This document shows positions 7,041 to 13,147 of a stretch of 13,147 nucleotides of DNA, piece after piece (the stretch's first letter is position 1; every line of letters starts with the position of its first letter). The DNA is from Bacteroidia bacterium (GTDB taxonomy: Bacteria; Bacteroidota; Bacteroidia; Bacteroidales; UBA12481). The stretch spans positions 1 through 13,147 of the forward strand of contig JAPLDV010000540.1 in NCBI GenBank assembly GCA_026391235.1. Reading direction: 5' to 3'. A program made the translations under genes and the position numbers. The notes beneath the pieces were generated by a model. It did not search any database. It worked only from the letters and a program-made list of their open reading frames with translations, and was not told where the DNA came from.

Positions 7041-7048
7041 TACTTTTG
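7041..7048 (+). promoter_or_regulatory. -7 promoter box immediately before the large outer-membrane gene
   Basis: TACTTTTG matches TAnnTTTG exactly but ends only 4 nt before the ATG at 7053. Transcription would begin at or within a few bases of the start codon, giving a leaderless or nearly leaderless mRNA. No convincing -33 TTTG lies 17-20 bp upstream, where the terminator hairpin sits, which weakens the call. Confidence 0.4.
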
Positions 7049-7052
7049 ATTT

Positions 7053-10000
7053 ATGGCTTACCGCTCAAAGATATTACCCCTTATTCCTTTTGTTACCATA
7101 ATCCTTACTTGTACCTTGAGCCTTGAGCCCTGCGCCTTATTTTCGCAATCCATCCGAACGAAAAATCTGGCTGCCGGCACCGATACCCTGCGCATCGATA
7201 CGCTATCCCTGGTGCCGGGCTCCTGGAAAATCTTTAAGCCTGATAATCTGCGATTGGCCGACAGCCTATATACGGTCGACTGGGTAAAGTCCATACTGAT
7301 TTTTAAACCCGGTATCCTTGCCAAACCCGATAGTATCAGGGTGGATTATGAAATTTATCCGTTGAATCTGAATAAGGTTTACCTGCATAAAACTCCTGAA
7401 TTCAACCGGATAGATCCACCCGTTTACAGACTCCAACCAGGGCCGGAGGCCAGGGAAAGCTTTGATCGCATATCGGAAGGCTCCCTCCGGAGCAGCGGCA
7501 GTCTTTCCCGTGGAGTTGCCATGGGAAATACCCGCGATGCTTCTCTCACCTCAAACCTGAACCTGCAGCTCGATGGCAAACTGAATAAGGATTACCGGAT
7601 TGAGGCCACACTCTCCGATGCCAATATTCCCATCCAGCCGGAAGGCAATACACAGCAGATCCAGGAGTTCGATAAAGTCTTCCTGCGCATTTTCAGTACA
7701 CGGAATGAGATTCTCGCAGGCGATTTCGATATCCGGCCGGTTACCGGATATTTTCTCCAGATGAATAAACGGGTGCAGGGAGCCCGGTTCACCACCGAAA
7801 TACCTGTCAAATCAGGAAGTTCCAGCTTCCGTACCAGCACCGGGGCAGCCGTGGTGAAAGGGAAATACGCCCGCAACCATATCCAGGGCAGTGAAGGAAA
7901 CCAGGGACCTTACATGCTCACCGGATCGGGTGGCGAAAATTATATCCAGATAATTGCAGGAAGCGAAAAAATCTTTATCGACGGGCAGCCCCTGATGCGC
8001 GGGGAAGAGGCCGATTATACGATCGATTATAATACAGCCGAGGTTCGCTTTACCCCGAAAATTCTCATTACCAAAGATAAAAGAATCGTTGCGGAATTCG
8101 AATACACCGAGCGCAGCTACTCACGTTTCCTTTTTTTTAACGAGAACCGCTGGACCACAAAAAAAGGCTCCTGGTACCTGAACATTTTTTCGGAAAATGA
8201 TGCCAAAAACCAGCCTCTGCTGCAAGATCTCACCGATGCGAACAAACAACTGCTGGCCTCGATCGGCGACAATTCAAACCTGGCCCGGGTGAGCGCTATC
8301 CGTGAATCGCTGTTCCGGAACGACCGGGTATTTTATAAGGTGGCCGATACCACGGTGAACGGAATCCGTTATGATAGCATCCTGATTCAAAGCTTTAACC
8401 CCGAGAGCGCGAAGTACGAGGCAGGATTTTCATTTGTTGGTGCCGGGAATGGAAATTATGAACCCGTTCAGTCGGCTGCCAACGGACGGGTATTCCGCTG
8501 GATCGCCCCTGAAAACAGCACACTCAAAGGAAGTTATGAGCCTGTTGCCAAACTGGTAATGCCCCAAAGCAAACAGGTGATCTCGGCAGGAACCCAACAA
8601 ACATTGGGATCGCGCATGCTGTTGGATATGGAATGGTCGGTCACCCGCAACGACCGTAACACGTTTTCGTCACTCGACGATGGGAATAATACCGGAATAG
8701 GACTGAAAACAAACTTATCAAGGAAAGATTACCTAAAAAACGATAGCAGCCTGCTGCTCAACTCTTTTGTCAACTATCGTTTTATCGGTAAGCTTTTTGA
8801 TCCGGTGGAGCGGTTTCGTGAGGTGGAGTTCGAACGCGACTGGAACCTTGGCACCAACGGGGTCAGTCAACAGGAGAATTTTGTAGAATCCGGGTTTAAC
8901 CTGACAGGCAAGGATAGCCTGCAGGCCTCGTACAGGCTGGAATACCTTGACCTCCGCAACAACTTCAGTGGTTTCCGGCAATTTACCAACGGCCGCTTGC
9001 GGGGTAAAAAATGGGAGACATCCTGGTCGGGCAGCTACCTTCTTTCGTCGGATAATTACCGCAATACATCATTTTTCAGGCATACATTGCGCTATCGGCG
9101 CGAAGTGGGACGGGTAAAACTTGAAGTATCAGAAAATGCCGAAAATAACCGATGGAAAAAACCGGTAAATGATACACTTCTGGCCAACAGCCAGGCTTTC
9201 CAGGAATTTCGGTTAGAGGCTTTTCAAAAGGCGGGCGATCGTCAGCCATGGATGGTCAGGATCAGTGAACGGACCGACAAGATTCCTCTGGCCGGACGGC
9301 TGGTTGCGGCCACACGCGCCTGGGATGCCGAAAGCTGGGTCGATATTTCGAAAAATCAGGCCCTGCCCTTCCGCGCCGGCTTCCACCTCCGCTCACTCCA
9401 GGCCGATTCCGGAAGCCTTGCCACAGCCGAAACAGGGAGAACTGCAACGGGCAGAATCGAAAACCGCTGGCAAGCCTGGAAGGGATTCCTCCGCTCGCAA
9501 ACCTTTTTCGAAGTTGGATCGGGCTACGACCGCAAACCGGACTATTCTTACCTGGAGGTGGCAGCCGGACAGGGATATTATACATGGAATGATTATAACA
9601 ACAACGGAATCAAGGAGTTGAATGAATTTGAAACAGCCTTTTTCAAAGATCAGGCTACTTTTATCCGGATCTTCCGGCTCGGAACCGAGTTCATCCCAAC
9701 ATTAGTCAATCGCTTTAACCAGGTGTTTACCATCCAGCCAAAAAAGGGAATTGCATCGCGGTTTACCAGCCAGCTGGCTTACCGGATCGATAAGAAAACC
9801 GCACGCGGGGATTATCTGTTTTTGGTGAATCCCTTTACCAATGATATCAACGATCAGCGGCTCATCAATCTGAATTCCCAGTTGCGGCACAGCTTATCGT
9901 TTAACCGGGCGGGCCCCAAATTCAATGCTGATCTGGTCACCCAGAAACAATCCACTCGTACCACACAGCTCAACGGTGCTGATGGAAAGGAAACCTGGTC

Positions 10001-10511
10001 GAATTCGCTTCTCTTGCGATATCGTTTCCACCCGGCCTGGCAATTGAATTCCAGCAGCGATTGGTCGAGAAAGGAATCGGTATCCGGATTTTTTAACGCC
10101 CGCAATTATATCCTCGTGAGCCAGTCGCAGCTACTCCAGATCGAATGCCAGGCGGGTTCGAACTTCAGGATCGGTGTGGATTGGGAATTCCGGTCGGAAA
10201 AGAACAAAACCGATGGTGGCAGTTTACTTTCCAACCGCCTGGAATCTGTTCTTACCGCACAGATTCCTGAGAAGGGGCAAATCAGCCTATCTGTTCAATA
10301 TGTATATGTAAAGTTCGATGGCCAGGCAGATTCGCCATCAGGATATGCCATGTTAAGGGGATTTGGCAATGGCCATAACGGAGTGGCTCAATTATCGGCC
10401 CGTTACAAGCTGGGGAAAAATCTTGTTCTCGAAGGGGTTTATGAAGGCAGGATTGTCAGAGGCGGGAAAGCGGTTCATAACGCTCAGCTCCAGGTGCGGG
10501 CGGTATTTTAG
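7053..10511 (+). CDS. Large outer-membrane beta-barrel protein of Bacteroidota, function unknown
   Basis: An 1152-residue exported protein. Residues 1-32 form a signal peptide (hydrophobic core LPLIPFVTIIL, probable cleavage after LFSQ); its distal part is encoded by a 7-nt repeat. A periplasmic-looking domain (about 33-140) precedes the conserved SGSLSRGVAMGNTRD and ATLSDANIPIQPEGNTQQIQEFDKVF block (149-210). Then GSEKIFIDGQPLMRGEEADY and IDYNTAEVRFTPKILITKD (303-342) form a small beta-domain found in large Bacteroidota surface proteins. From about 350 to the end, alternating polar/aromatic strands, and the final Phe of VRAVF, suggest a large barrel. An EF-hand-like loop, DYNNNGIKELNEFE, starts at residue 847. 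I know relatives only as hypothetical proteins; a link to SprA-type translocons is a guess. Isolated transcription unit: terminator upstream, convergent ald downstream with overlapping stop codons. Confidence 0.8.
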   Translation: MAYRSKILPLIPFVTIILTCTLSLEPCALFSQSIRTKNLAAGTDTLRIDTLSLVPGSWKIFKPDNLRLADSLYTVDWVKSILIFKPGILAKPDSIRVDYEIYPLNLNKVYLHKTPEFNRIDPPVYRLQPGPEARESFDRISEGSLRSSGSLSRGVAMGNTRDASLTSNLNLQLDGKLNKDYRIEATLSDANIPIQPEGNTQQIQEFDKVFLRIFSTRNEILAGDFDIRPVTGYFLQMNKRVQGARFTTEIPVKSGSSSFRTSTGAAVVKGKYARNHIQGSEGNQGPYMLTGSGGENYIQIIAGSEKIFIDGQPLMRGEEADYTIDYNTAEVRFTPKILITKDKRIVAEFEYTERSYSRFLFFNENRWTTKKGSWYLNIFSENDAKNQPLLQDLTDANKQLLASIGDNSNLARVSAIRESLFRNDRVFYKVADTTVNGIRYDSILIQSFNPESAKYEAGFSFVGAGNGNYEPVQSAANGRVFRWIAPENSTLKGSYEPVAKLVMPQSKQVISAGTQQTLGSRMLLDMEWSVTRNDRNTFSSLDDGNNTGIGLKTNLSRKDYLKNDSSLLLNSFVNYRFIGKLFDPVERFREVEFERDWNLGTNGVSQQENFVESGFNLTGKDSLQASYRLEYLDLRNNFSGFRQFTNGRLRGKKWETSWSGSYLLSSDNYRNTSFFRHTLRYRREVGRVKLEVSENAENNRWKKPVNDTLLANSQAFQEFRLEAFQKAGDRQPWMVRISERTDKIPLAGRLVAATRAWDAESWVDISKNQALPFRAGFHLRSLQADSGSLATAETGRTATGRIENRWQAWKGFLRSQTFFEVGSGYDRKPDYSYLEVAAGQGYYTWNDYNNNGIKELNEFETAFFKDQATFIRIFRLGTEFIPTLVNRFNQVFTIQPKKGIASRFTSQLAYRIDKKTARGDYLFLVNPFTNDINDQRLINLNSQLRHSLSFNRAGPKFNADLVTQKQSTRTTQLNGADGKETWSNSLLLRYRFHPAWQLNSSSDWSRKESVSGFFNARNYILVSQSQLLQIECQAGSNFRIGVDWEFRSEKNKTDGGSLLSNRLESVLTAQIPEKGQISLSVQYVYVKFDGQADSPSGYAMLRGFGNGHNGVAQLSARYKLGKNLVLEGVYEGRIVRGGKAVHNAQLQVRAVF
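7113..7140. repeat. Heptanucleotide tandem repeat in a signal-peptide coding region
   Basis: Four degenerate 7-mers read accttga, gccttga, gccctgc, gccttat. They encode residues 21-29 (TLSLEPCAL) at the end of the signal peptide of the 1152-residue outer-membrane protein. The Glu and Pro they bring are unusual so close to a signal-peptide core. Confidence 0.65.
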
Positions 10512-11722
10512 AATGCCGAAAGCAACAGGTCGATATCCTTTGATGTAATTCCAAATTGGTTGCCTATCAGCTCGTTAGTCAGAATCCCATTATACAGATA
10601 TACTCCGTGCCTGACACCCCAATCGTCCTTGATCAGTTGCAAGATCCCTCCGCACCTGCCCTTATCCAGCAAAATGGGCATCAGTACATTGCTAAGGGCG
10701 ATAGATGCTGTTCGCGCCACTTTGGCCGGCAGGTTGGGCACCATATAGTGAACCACACCATGCCGGGAGAAAACCGGCTCCTCGCGGGAGGTGTAGATGC
10801 CGGTCTCGAAGCTTGATCCCTGATCTATATGAATATCGATCAATACGGAACCGGGTTTCATCGACATGATAATATCCTCGGGAATCATAAAAAACGAATC
10901 CTGATGGAGCCTCTGGAGGGTACTGATCACCAGATCAGCAGTTTCAAATGCTTTTTTGAGCACAGGAGGATGCATCACCGAGGTGAATATCCCCTGACCC
11001 AGAAAATGTTTGAGCGAAAGCAGATTTGTGATCGAGCGGTCGAACACCTTAACGATGGCGCCCATACCCAGGGCTGTGCGGGCTGCATTTTCTGCGGCGG
11101 TTCCGGCACCCAGAATCACAACTTCGGTGGGCGTTATTCCCGTTACGCCGCCGAGTAGAATACCCTTCCCATTGTTTTCACTGCTGAGTAATCCTGATCC
11201 GATATTAACAGCAACCGTTCCGGCAATCTCACACATCGACCGGAGAACAGGCAGCTCCTGAGCTTCATCCTCGATGAGCTCAAAGGCAATGGCGGTAACC
11301 TTGTGACGGATAAGGTCGTGAAAATAGGATTCATCGCGGGTGGCCAGGTGCAAACTGGTGATGATGGTTTTTCCCGGTCCGAGTAGATCGATTTCCGGTT
11401 TGGTAAGGGGTGAAACTTTAAGGAGAATCGAAGCTTCAAAAACTGATTGTTTATCATTAAGCAGCTCACCGCCGGCTTCGGAATAATCATGATCCGAAAA
11501 TTTGGCTCCATTGCCTGCGCCACGCTCGATCAGTACACGATGCCCTTCTTCAACCAGAAGTTGCACCGCCTGGGGTGTCAGCGAGATACGTGTTTCCTGG
11601 GGATCCGTTTCCCTGGGTAATCCGATCACAAAATGCTTTCCTTTTTTCTCCCGGTCAAGAGTCTCTTCCTTAGGCATCATCCCATGCTGAAAGAACGACA
11701 AGGGTTTTCCGATCTCTTCCAT
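10508..11722 (-). CDS. ald: Alanine dehydrogenase
   Basis: Catalyses the reversible NAD-dependent oxidative deamination of L-alanine to pyruvate and ammonium in the cytoplasm. Compared with Mycobacterium Ald, the visible active-site equivalents are Arg45 (in ETRISLTP), Lys102 (LLKVSP), His125 (SLHLA) and Asp300 (HIDQGSSFETG). The NAD-binding turn is LGAGTAAENAAR (204-215), and HYMVPNLPAKVARTAS is the conserved C-terminal block. The 404 residues exceed the usual 370 because of an N-terminal extension of about 30, as I recall from Bacteroidota homologues. The ATG at 11722 is supported by an SD-like AGAGGTGAT 11 nt upstream. It lies 63 nt after tsaE and is probably the last gene of the porX-tsaE-ald unit. 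Its TAA overlaps the TAG of the convergent outer-membrane gene. Transhydrogenase subunit alpha is related but has other context and C-terminal features. Confidence 0.94.
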   Translation of the reverse strand: MEEIGKPLSFFQHGMMPKEETLDREKKGKHFVIGLPRETDPQETRISLTPQAVQLLVEEGHRVLIERGAGNGAKFSDHDYSEAGGELLNDKQSVFEASILLKVSPLTKPEIDLLGPGKTIITSLHLATRDESYFHDLIRHKVTAIAFELIEDEAQELPVLRSMCEIAGTVAVNIGSGLLSSENNGKGILLGGVTGITPTEVVILGAGTAAENAARTALGMGAIVKVFDRSITNLLSLKHFLGQGIFTSVMHPPVLKKAFETADLVISTLQRLHQDSFFMIPEDIIMSMKPGSVLIDIHIDQGSSFETGIYTSREEPVFSRHGVVHYMVPNLPAKVARTASIALSNVLMPILLDKGRCGGILQLIKDDWGVRHGVYLYNGILTNELIGNQFGITSKDIDLLLSAF

Positions 11723-11733
11723 AATAATTAATA

Positions 11734-11742
11734 ATCACCTCT
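11734..11742 (-). promoter_or_regulatory. Shine-Dalgarno-like site before ald
   Basis: Minus-strand AGAGGTGAT matches the anti-SD complement over eight bases and lies 11 nt before the ald ATG. Most genes here show no such site, as is normal for Bacteroidota. The match supports the 11722 start, though the spacing is slightly long. Confidence 0.45.
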
Positions 11743-11785
11743 ATTAAGAAGAGCAATTTACAAAAAATCCACGGAATCTGTTATG

Positions 11786-12214
11786 TTATTCTTCAATTTC
11801 AACCCGTATCGTCCGGCTCCCGCAAGGGTTTTCAGTGAGAATTACCTTTACCACTGTTTCCGGCAAAAGCTCTTCCACCAATTCGGGCCATTCAATCAGG
11901 CACCAATGGCCGCTGTCGAAACATTCATCAATCCCTAAATCAAGCACTTCGCTGGCCTTACTTATCCGATAAAAATCAAAATGGAAAACCGGACCGTTAT
12001 CGGAAGGGTATTCGTTAACCAGTGTGAAAGTGGGACTGGTTACTATGGCCCTAACACCCAGTCTTTGGCAAAGGAACCGGATCAGGGTAGTTTTACCCAC
12101 TCCCATCTGGCCATAGAAGGCAACAATTCGATCATTACCCGCAATTTTTATGATGCTGCCGGCAATCCTTTTAAGATTGTTCGGGCGCTTAGCATAAAAA
12201 ACTGAATCTTTCAT
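11786..12214 (-). CDS. tsaE: tRNA threonylcarbamoyladenosine biosynthesis ATPase TsaE
   Basis: Small P-loop ATPase that works with TsaB and TsaD to place the t6A modification at A37 of ANN-decoding tRNAs. The 142 residues match the family. Walker A is GQMGVGKTT (35-43), followed by the switch-like TSPTFTLVNEY (59-69), HFDFYRI (78-84) and LIEWPE (106-111), all family signatures. The start chosen is the ATG at 12214, 7 nt after the porX stop codon; a longer frame from 12265 would prefix 17 residues and overlap porX, and is not supported by family length. Sits between porX and ald in one direction with short spacing, so cotranscription is likely. Confidence 0.95.
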   Translation of the reverse strand: MKDSVFYAKRPNNLKRIAGSIIKIAGNDRIVAFYGQMGVGKTTLIRFLCQRLGVRAIVTSPTFTLVNEYPSDNGPVFHFDFYRISKASEVLDLGIDECFDSGHWCLIEWPELVEELLPETVVKVILTENPCGSRTIRVEIEE

Positions 12215-12221
12215 TGAGCTA

Positions 12222-13147
12222 TCACTTCGGCTGAAGCACAATAAAAGGAACCAGCATTTCTTCAAGGCTCACCCCTCCGTGCTGGAAGGTGTTCCGGTAA
12301 TATTTCACGTAATGATTGTAGTTATTGGGATAGGCGAAAAAATCCGCCCCGGTGGCAAAAATATAACTCGTACTAACATTTGATTTGGGCAACTGGATAT
12401 CTTCGGGCCGGGTAATTTCAAAAACATCTTTTGGATTGTAATTCAGATTTTTACCTTGCTTATACCGGAGATTGGTTGTTGTCAGCCGGTCGCCGACCAC
12501 CTTCACGGGATCTTCAACCATGGTGGTACCATGGTCGGTGGTCATCACAACAGTTACCTTCTTCTTGGCCAATTCGCGAAGCAGTTCAAGCAATGGCGAA
12601 TGAATAAACCAGGTGTGCGTAAGCATGCGGTATGACGCTTCATCATCTGCCAGCTCACGGATCATATTGGTCTCGGTGCGGGCATGGGAAAGCATATCCA
12701 CAAAATTATAAACGAGAACGGATAATGGCATGTCAGTCAACTCGTTCGGATGCTCAACCCACCTTTTCCCGGCACGATTGGTACTAATCTTGTCATAAAC
12801 GAATTTACCCGGGATTTTCAATCGCTGCATGAGATTCCTGAGAAGCTCTTCTTCATGCATATTCTTGCTGCCCTCCTCGAAATCTTCCATCCAGATGTCA
12901 GGATACAATTTGGAGATCGCCAGGGGCATCAGCCCGCTAAAGAGGGCATTTCTGGCATATTGGGTTGCCGTTGGCAGTATCGAAAAGTAGATATCATCCT
13001 GTTCAACGGTATAGGTTTCGGAAATAACCGGCTCCAGCACCTTCCACTGATCATACCGGAGATTATCGATAACCAGCATCACCACAGGCAAATTCCTGGA
13101 TAATAAAGGGAAAACCTTATGCTTCATAATATCCGGCGAAAGAAACG
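12222..13147 (-). CDS. porX: T9SS response regulator PorX, C-terminal PglZ domain; 5' end outside window
   Basis: PorX is the regulator partnered with the kinase PorY that controls type IX secretion. It consists of a CheY-like receiver, a helical linker and a PglZ domain of the alkaline-phosphatase superfamily. Only the last 307 residues are here, all PglZ. The frame is open to the window edge, reading FLSPDI before the Met at 13127, so that Met is internal. Seen metal-site and family motifs are VIDNLRYDQWK (first metal Asp), SILPTATQYARNALFSGLMP (nucleophile Thr), VYNFVDMLSHARTE, TTDHGTT and QHGGVSLEEMLVPF. The domain looks catalytically complete. PglZ of P. gingivalis PorX is reported to act as a phosphodiesterase on oligonucleotides; activity here is inferred. 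The stop lies 7 nt before tsaE. Other PglZ proteins (phage resistance) lack these PorX-specific stretches. Confidence 0.94.
   Translation of the reverse strand, partial: FLSPDIMKHKVFPLLSRNLPVVMLVIDNLRYDQWKVLEPVISETYTVEQDDIYFSILPTATQYARNALFSGLMPLAISKLYPDIWMEDFEEGSKNMHEEELLRNLMQRLKIPGKFVYDKISTNRAGKRWVEHPNELTDMPLSVLVYNFVDMLSHARTETNMIRELADDEASYRMLTHTWFIHSPLLELLRELAKKKVTVVMTTDHGTTMVEDPVKVVGDRLTTTNLRYKQGKNLNYNPKDVFEITRPEDIQLPKSNVSTSYIFATGADFFAYPNNYNHYVKYYRNTFQHGGVSLEEMLVPFIVLQPK

Noticed and set aside
9262..9621. Opposing frames of about 110 codons within the large barrel gene
   Set aside because: Both are shadows of a continuous 1152-codon gene in GC-richer sequence, with Pro/Arg-rich translations typical of wrong frames.
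12215..12265. Longer tsaE start at 12265
   Set aside because: It would overlap the porX coding end by 44 bases and add 17 residues with no counterpart in the family; the ATG at 12214 fits spacing and length.
12222..13127. Met at 13127 as the true start of a short PglZ protein
   Set aside because: The frame is open to the window edge and the preceding residues (FLSPDI) match the PorX linker, so the gene is only truncated by the window.

Overview
The window is a stretch of a Bacteroidota chromosome, probably from a Bacteroidales-like or related free-living lineage. The evidence is a type IX secretion regulator (PorX), the Bacteroidota form of Kdo transferase, outer-membrane barrel proteins typical of the phylum, TAnnTTTG promoter boxes, mostly absent Shine-Dalgarno sequences, and 7-nt tandem repeats. 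Both ends cut through genes. No tRNA, rRNA, CRISPR array, prophage or transposase gene is visible.

Layout. Positions 1-1708 (minus) hold the N-terminal two thirds of an adenosylcobalamin-dependent (class II) ribonucleotide reductase. A 197-bp gap follows, with its likely promoter and a pair of overlapping palindromes. Positions 1906-3903 (minus) are a two-gene unit: a small predicted outer-membrane barrel protein, then waaA 6 nt downstream. Divergently, 4030-6801 (plus) is a secreted BNR/Asp-box beta-propeller protein of the VPS10/sortilin-like type. It is broken by two internal deletions that each change the reading frame. Between it and the next gene lie a 124-bp inverted-repeat element (REPIN- or MITE-like) and a strong intrinsic terminator. 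Positions 7053-10511 (plus) encode an 1152-residue outer-membrane protein of unknown function. Its stop codon overlaps that of the convergent alanine dehydrogenase gene. Positions 10508-13147 (minus) read porX, tsaE, ald in transcription order and look like one operon.

How the genes fit together. Most of the content is envelope biology (Kdo addition to lipid A, two outer-membrane proteins, a secreted propeller, a T9SS regulator) plus housekeeping (dNTP synthesis, the t6A tRNA modification, alanine metabolism). I see no new defence or mobile system. The most unusual items are the doubly deleted propeller gene, the palindromic element beside it, and short tandem repeats that have become coding sequence in the WaaA interdomain linker and in a signal peptide.
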